From contig CM030832.1 of the NCBI GenBank assembly GCA_018105865.1, forward strand, positions 20,400,019 to 20,464,018: 64,000 nucleotides of DNA, in the 5' to 3' direction. The notes beneath the pieces were generated by a model that was not told the origin of the DNA, made no database searches, and saw only the letters and a program-made list of their open reading frames with translations. The stretch comes from Metaphire vulgaris (Eukaryota; Annelida; Clitellata; Crassiclitellata; Megascolecidae). This document shows positions 10,581 through 22,324 of the stretch, one piece after another. The translations under genes and the position numbers were made by a program. The stretch's first letter is position 1. Each line of letters starts with the position of its first letter.

Positions 10581-11495
10581 CTAAAAATTGACAATCCTAA
10601 ACTAGTTTTGGCTCCTGACACCACAATAATCCCTGTTCCAACTGCTAGAAATCTCGGATTTCAAATTTGACTCTTTTCTAAACTTCGAATCACAAATCTC
10701 CCAACTTTCAAAAGCCTGCTTTATTCATATTCGTGACCTTCGTCGCCTACGTCCTTGTCTCGATATTAAGACTGCGTCCACAATCGCCACCTCTATAGTC
10801 CACTCCAAATTAGATTACTGTAACTCCCTCTACTATAACCTTCCCAAAGCCTCCATCAACAAATTGCAATCAATACAAAATGCTTTAGCTCGTGCTGTTA
10901 CTATGTCACCTAAATTCTCCCATATTTCACCCATACTAAAATAATTACATTGGCTTAAAATAACAGAACGCATCCAATATAAGATAATAACACTTACACA
11001 TAGCTCCCTTCAGTCATCAAAACCTGTCTACCTTAGATCATTATTAACCCCTCAGCCTCCTCGACCCACACGTTCGTCATCTCATCTCACTCTGTCACGC
11101 CCGCTAAATCAGTCATCCCTGAAAATTTGCAACCGTGCCTTCTCATATGCTGCACCTGAACTCTGGAACTCGATCCCAGCTTCCCTTCGCACACTTGGAC
11201 ACTTTCAAACAATAAAATCTGATTGCCCGTTTCCTATAATTCCTGCATTATCTCCTCAAGTCTTCAGGTCTAAGCTTAAATCATTCCTTTTTTCTAAAAT
11301 CATATCCTCAATAGCTGTAACAACCTAGCCTCACTGCCCTTTGGATGTTGACTATTGCCTGGCTGATAACATACCTTCCCCATAGCTATTTTAAGAGAGG
11401 CTGAGAGTCTAAGAATAAGCAGCTACTGTTGTGCTGTTTTCCAAGGCGCTATAGAAATCCACGAGATTTTACTTTACTTTACTTTACTTTACCCT
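10580..11495 (+). pseudogene. LINE B (L2/CR1-like) 3' fragment, tail (TTTAC)n
   Basis: A 5'-truncated non-LTR retrotransposon. Frames here match the C-terminal third of the reverse transcriptase ORF of the better copy at 31.9-36.0 kb: the HIRDLRRLRP-type segment, DYCNSL, the AR(A)-SPKFSH region and the final ELWNSIPASL-type block followed by FKSKLKSF. Stops and frameshifts are frequent. The 3' UTR ends CACGAGATTTTACTTTACTT, a simple TTTAC tail. A second, 165-bp 3' end follows immediately. Confidence 0.8.
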
Positions 11496-11660
11496 TGCCT
11501 CACTGCCCTTTGGATGTTGACTATTGCCTGGCTGATCATATACCTTCCCCATAGCTATTTTAAGAAGGCTGAGCGCCTAAGAATAAGCAGCTACTGTTGT
11601 GCTGCTTCCAAGGCGCTATAGAAATCCACGAGATTTTACTTTTTTTACTTTTACCCGTAC
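11496..11660 (+). repeat. LINE B 3' UTR fragment
   Basis: A very short 5'-truncated copy of the same LINE, containing only the 3' UTR (from CCTTGCCTCACTGCCC to AGATTTTACTTTT). It is nearly identical to 11326-11478. It may be an independent short insertion or a local tandem duplication of the LINE end. Confidence 0.75.
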
Positions 11661-11778
11661 CCGACATTGGTAGGAATTTTAATTCATTCATTCATTCATT
11701 CATTCATATAGCGCAATACGCATAGCGAAGGGCGCTTTACAAGTGACCCTAATAGGAACTGTTAAGTAAATATGTTTT

Positions 11779-12858
11779 AAGGTTTTTTATGCAGACGACA
11801 CTCAATTATTTCTTTCGTTTACTCCATCTTCCTTTAAGGCATCAATCTCTGAACTAGAATCAGCATTTTTGTCAATCTCATCGTGGATGTCAGCTAATCT
11901 TCTTGCCCTCAATCCCTCCAAAACAGAATTTCTCTTATTTGGACTGCCACAACAACTGAAAAAAATTGAAAATCCCACACTGATTTTAGCCCCAGATACA
12001 ATAATAACCCCTGTTCCAACTGCAAAAAATCTTGGATTTACTTTTGACTCCTCCCTAAATTTTGAAGCTCACATATCTCAACTATCAAAAACCTGTTATG
12101 CTCACATTCGTGATCTACGTCGCCTTCGCCCCTACCTTGATATTAAAACTGCTTCCACTATTGCCACTTCAATAGTTCACTCTAAGTTAGACTACTGCAA
12201 CTCACTGTTTCACAATCTTCCAAAGGCTTCCATATGTAAACTCAATCGATTCAAAATGCCTTAGCTCGTGCAGTAACTAAATCGCCTAAATTTTGCCACA
12301 TTACACCATTACTCAAATCTCTCCACTGGCTCAAGATAACAGAACGCATTGAATATAAAATAATATCGATGACTTATAACTCACTCCATACATCAAAACC
12401 AGTCTACCTAAGAAATCTGATAATTCCACAACAACCTGGATCTACTAGATCCTCTTCTCATGTAACTCTCCTTCGACCTCTGAATCAATCATCTCTCAAA
12501 ATTTGCAATCGTGCTTTTTCATATGCGGCACCTGAGCTTTGGAACTCAATTCCAATATCCCTTCGTTGTCTACATCAAAGCCAAATAACAAACTCTGAGT
12601 CACAATTTTCTCCCCTTCTTGCAACATCTCCTCATGTTTTTCTTTCCAAACTAAAATCATTTCTCTTTATAAAATCATTTCCTCCATAGCTATAGCGTCC
12701 TGCCCACTCGCCCTTTTGATTAAATGACCCGGCATGAATGACCCACCTTTGGCTATAGCTACTTCATTTGAGATTGAGCGCATAGGAATAAGGAGCTACT
12801 TCGGTGCATCTTTTGGAAGCGCTTTAGAAATTAACGAGATTTTACTTACTTACTTACT
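11779..12858 (+). mobile_element. LINE B 5'-truncated copy inserted in LINE C
   Basis: The sequence from TTTATGCAGACGACAC to ACGAGATTTTACTTACTTAC is nearly identical to 34948-36020. A peptide at 11869-12264 carries SWMSANLLALNPSKTEFLLF and SKLDYCNSLFHNLPKAS. A second at 12369-12689 ends ELWNSIPISLRCL and FLSKLKSFLFIKSF. One base lost near 12240 separates them. TTAAGGTT flanks both sides (about 11773-11780 and 12857-12864) as a target duplication. Removing the LINE restores the 3' end of LINE C. Confidence 0.85.
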
Positions 12859-13042
12859 TAAGGTTCCTAGTCAACAGTTCAGGAGATGTCAACCTAGTCA
12901 CGTCCGCCGGTAGCGAGTTCCAAAGCAAAGGGTTGCCCCTAGAAACAGACCGGTCCCCAAATTTTGCTGTCATAGACGGGGGTGGAACCACCAATTGAGA
13001 ACGGCTGCTTGATCGGAGCTGCGAGCGCCGGTCAGACGACTT

Positions 13043-14458
13043 CAAGGTGACCATACGTCCCGTTTTGACCGGGACAGTCCCGTTTTAAGGTGACATGTCC
13101 GGGTGTCCCGAAAGACACGCCCGAGACAGATAAATGTTCCGTTTTCAAAATTGTGTCCCGAAAATCGAAAAATGGTCCCGTTTTAGACAGTTTTTATATG
13201 TATTTTATTATAATTTTTGATAGTTAATGTCTTCTTACTTACTTACCTAATGTACTTGTACCGGTAATTGGAAGCACAAGCACCTCAAGACAGAGCAGCA
13301 GAAAATGGCGCCGACCAATCTCCAATCAAAGAAGTCTAATCATGAATATTCATGTTCAGTATACAGATTTTGTATAATGGCTGCCGAGTACCAAATGGAG
13401 TGATGTCGAGGGAGAAGTCGCATCTTAAGATAATTGGGTTCGTTATATAGCATGGTTTTATATACCAAACAGGCAGATTTTATAATTATTTTTATGTTTG
13501 ATAGAAAGCCAATGTTAGGGACTGTCTATCTGGGAATATATCAGCGGCGTACCAAGGTTTTATGCCGCCGGAGCGGTCGCAGAATTTGCCGCCCCGAAAA
13601 GAAGCTAGGTTTAAAAATTTAAAAATTTAAAAATCCGTAAATTTATTTCCGATTTTTGTAAGCAAATGTATTGTTAAGATACTCTATATAACTGTAATGG
13701 AATTTTACGTGTAACCACCGAAATATCAGGAAAAAATGGACTCGGGTTGTGAATCAGGGGCGTCACTTCTCTTGGGGGCAGGGGCCGTGGCCCCCAAGGA
13801 AATGAAGAAATAATGTATAATGGATCAAATAAATAAATTTGGAATATTCAACAAATCAAAAAAATTTGCGAAAAAATTTGCAAATTTGCCAAAATTGGCC
13901 TAAAAATTGTCAAAAATTTGCCAACAATTTATTAAAATTTGCCAACAATTATCTTCCCACCCCTAAGAAAAGTGTAAGATAACGCTACTGTTGTGTATAA
14001 TAGGCCTATATAATATAATATTCTCAGTGTTTATTCTAGGCCTTTTGGGGGGATTCCCCCCAGTTTTAAAATAATTTCTCCCCCCACAAAAAAAATTTAT
14101 ATGTTGCACTGGGGGATGGAAATCCCCCCAAAGTGTGACGAATGGGGTTTTAATTTCGCAGAGAAGAAAAAGAGAAGGCTATGACCATATAGAAGAGTAT
14201 TTGATGTGATATGTGATGACCTTTTTTTGCTCGTCAAGGTTTTTGGCAGACAAACCTCCCTCCCAAAAAAACATTTGAAACTCCTCCAATGTCAAGGTGG
14301 CTAGAAACACTGAATATACTTAATATACTACTTGCTCTACTTGTAATAAGCCTGGAATGCTATTTCACCAGCTCGTTTTTTATATTCCCCGGGCGTCCCG
14401 GTTTGGCCTGAAAATAAGATATCCGAGCTGCCCTGGACGAAGTCGTCCAGTCACCTTG
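13043..14458. mobile_element. hAT-like non-autonomous element, TIR CAAGGTGAC, TSD GACGACTT
   Basis: GACGACTT occurs at 13035-13042 and again at 14459-14466, an 8-bp duplication. The enclosed segment begins CAAGGTGACC and ends with the complement of CAAGGTGACT. Removing it joins two halves of a LINE C reading frame (KPKSS with DRRSQ). Eight-base duplications are the hAT hallmark. Inside, the left end carries GTCCCGTTTTGACCGGGACA. The middle is a patchwork of other MITE-like pieces (for example CAGGGGCGTCACTTC at about 13757 and a TGATGACC...GCTCGTCA hairpin at 14214-14236). No transposase frame is present. Confidence 0.75.
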
Positions 14459-14745
14459 GACGACTTGGGCTTACAGACAAGAGCCCTTAAGTAATCAGGG
14501 CAGAAAGGGTCATTTAACGTTCTAAATGTAAACCAGCAACGTTTAAAGGCTATACGCACCGGAATCCGGAGCCAGTGAAGGTTGTCTCGTAATAGCGGTG
14601 TCACATGTTCATTCCACCTAGCGCCGAAGATCAGACGTGCTGAAACGTTTAGCACCATCTGTAGACGGTTTTAGCTGGCTGACAGGAAGTCCAAGTAAGA
14701 TACTGTTACAATAATCCACTCGTGATAGAATGAGGGCTCGAACCA

Positions 14746-15985
14746 GTTTAATTACATATATTTAGAACATTTCACACTGATATTCAATCCTGCTACATTT
14801 AAAATATTGCATTCTGCACATGAAAGATTTATGCTGCATCTTCTTCGTCCCACCCTGTACTGCATCAGTCATACTAGTCATTGCAGTTACACCCTTCCCT
14901 TTGCCATCCAGGGCAGCTCGGCTATGGACTACTGGCTACCATCAATTACGGTTGAAAGCATATACTACCCAATCACCTATATAATATCGATTTGCATTGT
15001 ACTCTATTGATTGGGCGCCGGGGGCAGTATAGGATACTGTATTTTCATTCACCCATCATGATAACTTGATAAGATATCCGAGCTGCCCTGGACGAAATTG
15101 GGATAACTAATTCACTGTAAATAGCACGCATGTTTAGATTAGGACAGATCTAGGACTTAGGAATCAGGGTAATCCACTTGGCAAATAGTAGACCCGGGTT
15201 CTCTCTGGGCTTCTGGAGTCTGGACTCTGGACTACTGGTTGGTAACATTGTGTAATACAACTAGTCGGCTAGCCTAAGCCTGCATGAATGTCGGACATGG
15301 ATTAGAACTTCTAGAAGACTCGATGGGCTTGTTTAAAATATTTAGTAGATGTAGTTTAGCTATGAGCAGGCATTAGAGCTGAAGTTAAACAACAAAACGA
15401 TTTACTAAAGCAGCTTCTCGCTGGAGGAGTAAGAGGACGCCATTCAAATCATAGGCGTCAATCCATAGGGGGCCCGGGGGGCCCGCCCCCCAAATAATTT
15501 GGGCAGGGGGGCCCAGCACTTGTTGGGCCCCCCAATATTTCAACTTTTTATATACCAGTTAACACATTATCCAGTCTCAATGCATGCTCTTCCTGAAATT
15601 TCTATTTTTTAAATTTCATATTTTTGGAGTTTCGGTTCAGAAATGACGATCCACGGGGGCCCGATTCTCTCCGTTGATTTAGAGTGGGCTCAGCATTTGT
15701 TCATCATGTGTTGCCTCACTCCAACATGTAAGCCCTATAACGTTTGCTCAGTTTCAGTAGTTTGACACTCAGTCACTGGAGTACCGTCACTGCGTTTATC
15801 CAGATTGCCTGCAAATGCGAACCTTTTAAACCTGGTAATTAATCCATTGGGGACGAACAAGCATCGGACTGTAGGAACCTGGTCTCTGGTTGATTGACCC
15901 TAAGTGTAAACTTTCATGTCACTTAACGGTCATCATGGGAACGATGTCAAGATGCTTTTGAGCCGAATTTACTAGATTCTAGATA
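14746..15985. other. no gene recognised; MITE-like fragments
   Basis: No domain is recognisable. A segment at about 15068-15096 (GATATCCGAGCTGCCCTGG) repeats sequence found near 14419, so a related MITE end is present. At 15450-15540 a GGGGCCC-rich hairpin (GGGGGGCCCGCCCCCC, GGGCCCCCC) suggests another hAT-like terminal fragment. The rest is unassigned. Confidence 0.4.
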
Positions 15986-15993
15986 GTTGACGG

Positions 15994-16325
15994 CAGGCCC
16001 TCCGAGAGGGGGCAGGGGGGGCAACTGCACAGGGGCCCGGCGGTCTGGAGGGGGCCCGGGCCGATGATGAATATGTATAATTAACAATAAAATGAATAAT
16101 AACACTAAAGAATGGTTAAAATGCCAGTTCAGCAGAGGGCCCGGCGAGTACAAAGGGGCCCGGGACACAGTGCTAAATGGCTGACGAGCAAAATAAAAGA
16201 TCGTCAACACTTAACACTTATGATAAACGACTGACGAGCAAAAAAAAAGGTCGCCAAGAAATTATTACGAAAAGGGCCCGTCGGCCATTCTGTACAGGGG
16301 TCCGGAATTTCTCTCGGAGGGCCTG
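15994..16325. mobile_element. hAT MITE, CAGGCCCTCCGAGAG family, copy 1
   Basis: The 332-bp element begins CAGGCCCTCCGAGAGGGGG and ends CTCTCGGAGGGCCTG, exact inverted repeats at the tips. GTTGACGG flanks it perfectly on both sides (15986-15993, 16326-16333), an 8-bp hAT duplication. Its interior has GGGCCC-rich blocks and two copies of a TGACGAGC..poly-A..TCGTCA hairpin. There is no coding capacity. Two more copies lie at 54381-54715 and 56853-57175. Confidence 0.9.
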
Positions 16326-16394
16326 GTTGACGGCTGTAGAACAGCCTTGCTGCGTTAGTAACATGGGGAGGGAGATAACTACGCCACCCTGCTG

Positions 16395-16700
16395 AGAAAA
16401 TGGCATTTAACTCTTTAGAAGTTTAGATCAATCCTATGGGTTTGTCGAAATCACCGGAGATTAGGGGAACTGAGTCATCTGACTGCATTTAAGACATTTC
16501 TCTTGTTTGAACTAGACAGTTAACTGTTTAAACGTCTAAATCCAAGTAGTAGAAAATAAAAAATGTAATAATGTCTCGTAAGCGACAATGCAATATCATT
16601 TAAGATGTTGCCCACGAAACCTGGACTCTTTTATTTGTCAACCTTTTAATTTTGCTCTGCACCTTGGGCTCAACACTCTAATTGAGATTACGAGATAGAC
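16395..16700 (+). pseudogene. LINE C-terminal/3' UTR scrap
   Basis: A frame at about 16460-16520 reads LGELSHLTAFKTFLLFELDS, close to the end of L2/CR1 reverse transcriptase ORFs (the SLTxFKxxLKTxLF block). It is followed by sequence like a LINE 3' UTR with GTCTCGTAAGCGAC. No other domain is preserved. Confidence 0.4.
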
Positions 16701-16950
16701 TACTCAAGCAGGTAAGGTATACAATATGCCTACGTTTTAATATGATTGGTCTGCAGTAATTTTTAGTGGTGCAGACTGCAGAATTATGACTTTTTGCCTT
16801 TATAAACATTAAATAGCTTAATTGAAAGTAAATTATTGAACAAACCCAAAACTAAATAAAAATTATGGCTGAATTTATATCACTTTCTGATATAAGCAAA
16901 GTAAATAAGTAAGTAAAATCTTGTTAATTTCTGTAGAGCTTTCAAAAGCA

Positions 16951-16952
<2 letters not shown>

Positions 16953-17032
<80 letters not shown>
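16953..17032. repeat. (AT)n microsatellite
   Basis: About 80 bp of perfect alternating AT abut the left inverted repeat of the element that starts at 17034. The apparent Tyr-Ile coding across it is an artefact. Confidence 0.98.
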
Positions 17033-17035
<3 letters not shown>

Positions 17036-17701
17036 GGTGTCCCTTAAGAACCAACTTTTAAAAAAGCAGGTCTGACCTTTGAAAATGGTTCCATTCTGAT
17101 AAAAACCATTCAGTAAAAAATTAGAAGAAAAAATTTCACTGTTTACAGGTAGCTCAAATGGGTCAAAGTTTGCATGAACCATTACATTTGGAGTCATTCA
17201 ACCAATGGCTACAGCTCGACCATCTCAAAAAATTATGAAATTTGCCACAAATGTTCCCCAAACATCCGGCTGAAAGATTGCAAAATTTTAGCCTGCCCTC
17301 TTGAGTAGTTTTTGAGATATTGAACTTTTATAGTACCTGGGGTAGGCCGATTTTGGCGTATTGCGGCAGCCACTTAAATTTTTCACAACTTCAGACCTCT
17401 GTAACTTCAGAAATATCATAACTAGAGGTCTGAAACTTTCTGGTTTTATTTAATACTATTAGTACTTTATAAAACGAGAGTAAGATATTGTCTTTTGGTA
17501 AAAGTGTCCCCACTGCAGAGTCACAAAAATGGAAGAAAAAAATTACTCCTTTCCTGATATTCAATGTTTAGCACTCAATAGCAAACCTTTCTCTTTATTT
17601 CAGAGTTGTAATTTTTATTCTGTAAACTATCCAGTAGCTATATTTTCTCTCATTGTAAACAGATTTCCCCATATTGTTAATCCCTGAGTCTAGGATCTAA
17701 A

Positions 17702-18975
17702 AATGGCAGCGCCAAAAATTCCTGCAGGAACTGGAGTTGCACAAGCAAATGCTGTCTTTGAAGCACTCAATTCGTGGCAAATTGTTGACAACGTGCAAGG
17801 ATTGTGCCTTGATACGACAAGCAGCAACACTGGTCTTGAATTAGGAACAGTGGCGTAACGTGGGGCAGGGGGCACTTTGTTGACTGCCCCGGGCCCCAGG
17901 CAGAGAGGGCCCAAAGAGGGGTCTAAGCTAGGGTTAGGTTAGGGTTAACCCTAACTTCTTAACCCTAACAACCCTAACCCTAGAAGAAATGAACGTGCTG
18001 ACGACCTTTTTTTTTGCTCGTCAGCACGAAACTTTGGGGCCCCCATGGCAAAGATGCCGCAAAAGTCACGCTACGCCACTGATTAGAAACTTGTGCAATA
18101 CTAGAACAGTTGCTTGGGCGTGATCTTCTGCACTTAGCAAGTCGACACCATATACTGGAACTGGACACTGGCTCTGCTTTCATTGAGGCAATGGGTTCAT
18201 CTTCAGCACCTGAAATCATTCTCTTTAAGAGATTTCAATCCAATTGGTCCCACATTAATCAAGATCGATTTGAGGATTCGTCGACTGACGTGGTAGCTGC
18301 GTCTCATAGGCCCTATATCCAGCAGCAAAGACAAAATTAGTGAGTTTCTTATTGTCAGCCCTGACGGAGGCTCAACCACATGATGATTACCGTGAGCTCA
18401 TGGAAGTAACTCATTTTTCTCGGTTTCACCACTTCACCACTTCAATGCACACCTGGTGTAATGCACAAGTCACGCTAGATGGCTAAAGTCATCTACGCCT
18501 TCAATGTATATGGATGTTTAGGTCACTGTTCGCTCACACTGGTTGAGAGAAGAAAGGTCTGCGTGACCTGTGTATATTTTATGCCGTGCTATACGTAAAA
18601 GCTTGGGTCACGGCACCGTTCACTGTTGCAGCCCCTCTTAATGACCTTACACTTATGAAGTCACTCTTGACATACCAATCAGTCAATCCAGCTATTTCTC
18701 GACCAATCTCACAGAAGCTCGCAGATCACTTGTGGTACCTCTCAGAGAAGTTGGTCGTCTTGGCCTTCTTTGACAGCAATGTACCAAATGATGTCAAGAA
18801 CAACATGGTTACAGCTATGTGTCAAGTTAACTCAGACCTTTCTGAGCCTACCACTTCAGAGTGGGAAAGTAACGATGAGTACAAGGCAGTTGTTTCAACC
18901 ATTCGAAATATTGCAGTCACAAATGACCACGCAGAGCGAGGCGTTGATTCAGCAGTTCTCTGGCAGTCTGACTAG
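17702..18975 (+). pseudogene. DDE-like transposase relic (LCLDTTSSNTG / RHHILEL / NDHAERG)
   Basis: Frame 17702-17847 contains GLCLDTTSSNTGLE. After the MITE it resumes at 18090 as TCAILEQLLGRDLLHLASRHHILEL and FKRFQSNWSHINQDRF (18110-18337). A third piece (18586-18975) carries YVKAWVTAPFTVAAPLNDL, LWYLSEKLVVLAFFD and AVTNDHAERGVD. Related proteins recur as uncharacterised families in invertebrate genomes. The D-T-T-x-x-N-T-G block, the (C/S)RHH motif and the final NDHAERG suggest aspartate, histidine and glutamate positions of an RNase H-fold transposase. This is inference from motif order. Stops occur at 18338 and between pieces. Confidence 0.6.
17848..18081. mobile_element. hAT MITE (CAGTGGCGTAACG) with telomere-like core
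   Basis: The 234-bp element begins CAGTGGCGTAACG and ends CTACGCCACTG. Its flanks are ATTAGGAA (17840-17847) and ATTAGAAA (18082-18089), an 8-bp duplication with one mismatch. It splits the DDE-like gene between LE and TCAILEQ. The interior has (CCCTAA)-type repeats in both orientations (17930-17983) and a perfect 11-bp stem CGTGCTGACGA (17994-18004) / TCGTCAGCACG (18018-18028) around a T tract. Confidence 0.85.
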
Positions 18976-19325
18976 GAATGAAGAACAGCTGCAGTACCTA
19001 CAGTACTACAGGTCATAGCTGAGAGTCAAAACAATACCCACAGGCCCTCAAGCGTTTGTTAATGGGTCAAAATGAGGATTTGGCAATGCATTCAAACTGA
19101 ACATCAACAGTGAGCAATGAACATCTAGTTAAGGACACTTTCTAGTGTTTGAGCAACCTCTAAATGTCTCATTACTTGAAAAAAATTAGAAACAGTGTTT
19201 TCTGCATGAACTGAACCATTTTATGGGGTCAGACCGCATTTATCGGAAATTTTTTTTATACCATTGACGTAAGGGACACCCTAATATACATACATATACA
19301 TATACATACATATATATACATATAT

Positions 19326-19365
19326 ATGTGTGTGTGTGTGCGTGTGTGTGTGTGTGTGTGTGCTG
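19326..19365. repeat. (TG)n microsatellite
   Basis: A TG/CG dinucleotide run follows a TATACATA-rich stretch. It sits between the TIR element's right end and the LINE A 5' truncation point. Confidence 0.9.
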
Positions 19366-20732
<1,367 letters not shown>

Positions 20733-21460
20733 TGATACAAGTGTCAGAAAAGTATGGAATGAGAATCAATACAAAAAGACTAAAGTTATGGTAATAAGTA
20801 AAAAGAAGGAATGAGAGTGGAAATAAAGGTTTATGGACAGATCATAGAGCAAGTGAAGGAATTTAGCTATCTAGGAAGTCTGATAACAACCGATGCCAGA
20901 TGCAATAAAGAGATAAGAAGACGTATAGCAATAGCAACGGAAGCTTTTTACAAGAGAAAGGAGCTGATGCAAAGTAAACTAAAACTAAACTTATAAAAAA
21001 GAGATTGGTAAAAACATTGATATGGAGTGTGGCGTTGTATGTGGCGGAGACGTGGACAATGAGAATGGAGGATATAAAACGATTAGAGGCTTTTGAAATG
21101 TGGATTTGGAGGAAAATGCTATAAGTAAAATACACAGAGTATAAGACAAACGAGGAAGTCATGAAGGAGATAGAAGAAGAAAGAAGCCTGATAGATACAA
21201 TCCGGAAAAGGCAGAGAAATTGGACGGGACATGTCCTCCGGCATGACTCTTTACTAAGAACAATAATCGAAGGAAAAATGGAGGGAAAGAGAGTGAGAGG
21301 TAGACCGAGAAAGATGATGTTGGAGTGGATGTTGAATACAGGATATCAGGAACTCAAAGAAGAAGCAAGCAATCGATCGGAGTGGAATAACTGGATACCT
21401 GGACCTGTCGAGAGACAAGAAACACTGATGATGAATAATAACGGATCATTCGATGGATCA
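20733..21460 (+). pseudogene. RTE-like LINE, C-terminal part
   Basis: Two frames: 20811-20996 (QVKEFSYLGSLITTDARCNKEI, RRIAIATEAFYKRKEL) and 21161-21430 (KRQRNWTGHVLRHDSLLRTI, GRPRKMMLEW). This is the connection and C-terminal region of endonuclease/reverse-transcriptase LINEs, of the type often annotated as craniofacial-development-like in invertebrates. Between them, LIWSVALYVAETW is readable with a stop nearby. No RT core is present here. Confidence 0.8.
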
Positions 21461-21539
21461 CTCAGAAAACTCTGCAATCTGCATACATTAAATATTTGTA
21501 AAAGCCTTAACTTCTACAGTAATATCGCAAGCAATTGAC

Positions 21540-22324
21540 CTTAATTATCAACATTCAACAACAGGTTTCGGATAATTCTCGAAACTTATCAATACACAAA
21601 CTCAAAAGTCTTTGATCGTCAATAACTCTCAATAACTTCTAGCAACATGACTTCTCACAAGCATTGGGATGACAACAATTCCCAATAGTTTTAGTTAACA
21701 ACGAATTACTCTAACTATACAGAGTTCATAAGATCTTTAACTTTAACCTACGGATTCTAACAAGCTTTGGGACCCCACTTCTGGTACCAATTTGTAGCGA
21801 ATTTACAAATAATTGAGAGGGATAATTTTGAAACGAGAGACTTCGCCTTAAACAATCTGGGTCCCTACAAGTTTCTGGCGTAGCTAGCTTGTGAAATTAC
21901 AACTATAAGTCCGTTTATAAGTATATATTATTTTAATCAACATTCAAGGAACAATCATGCAACAAATAAGTCCGTCTTATATTTCTTATCTCTAAACATC
22001 GAACACTTTTTTTTTACTAAAGGATCTTACTGCTAAAAAAAATTGCCGATAACTCTAACTAAATGATCTTTATGAATCCACCGATACGCAGATATCTGCA
22101 AATAATGTCTGCGGTTACGCAAATAAAAATCTGCGGCCACTCATTCGTAGCAACAGTTCAACTGGATCGGTGAACAAAGCTTTTGCCGTGTACAACTGCC
22201 AAAGCTGAGATGTGGAAACACCAGCCAGAGCTAGCGATGAAACGCGTTCGCTTCGAGAAAACACCAGCCGGAGCTAGCGATGAAGCACATTCGCTTCGAG
22301 AAAACACCAGCCGTAGCTGGTATG
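21540..22324 (-). repeat. possible LTR fragment with PBS-like sequence
   Basis: At 21793 TGTAGCGAATTTAC begins just after GGTACCAATT. On the minus strand this reads ...CGCTACA then TTGGTACCAGAAGTGGGG, resembling an LTR 3' end followed by a tRNA primer site. A 110-bp block (21877-21985, GTAGCTAGCTTGTGAAATT onward) recurs at 22679-22790. Near 22216-22318 a 44-bp unit (CACCAGCCGGAGCTAGCGAT) is repeated about 2.3 times. No coding sequence is recognisable. The LTR interpretation is tentative. Confidence 0.35.

Larger units (their letters stand above)
11685..14745 (-). pseudogene. LINE C (L2-like), minus strand, split by two later insertions
   Basis: The 3' end lies at the left: an (ATTC)n tract at 11685-11708 with TATAGCGCAATACGC, i.e. 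on the minus strand GCGCTATATGAATGAATGA, an L2-type tail. Coding pieces read minus: 14745-14459 (SRVDYCNS..LLGLP, RLIFGARWNEHVTPLLRDNL, FTFRTLNDPFCPDYL), then 13034-12859 (RRSQLRSSSRSQ, KFGDRSVSRGNPLLWNSLP, ending TRNLKTYLL). The order matches the C-terminal part of an L2/CR1 reverse transcriptase ORF. A hAT-like element (13043-14458) and a LINE B (about 11779-12858) split it. The copy is 5'-truncated near 14745. Confidence 0.8.
17034..19282 (+). mobile_element. DNA transposon with TIR AGGGTGTCCCTTA, unclassified DDE-like gene
   Basis: The ends are AGGGTGTCCCTTA (17034-17046) and its exact complement TAAGGGACACCCT (19270-19282). The flanks are AT-rich or TATATA, so the target duplication cannot be read. 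The interior encodes, plus strand, pieces of one protein (see the gene entry), itself interrupted by a hAT MITE at 17848-18081. The 2.25-kb element is not autonomous as it stands. Confidence 0.75.

Noticed and set aside
16880..17197. 105-codon frame with an Ile-Tyr repeat
   Set aside because: It spans the (AT)n microsatellite and the end of a TIR element; no domain on either side.
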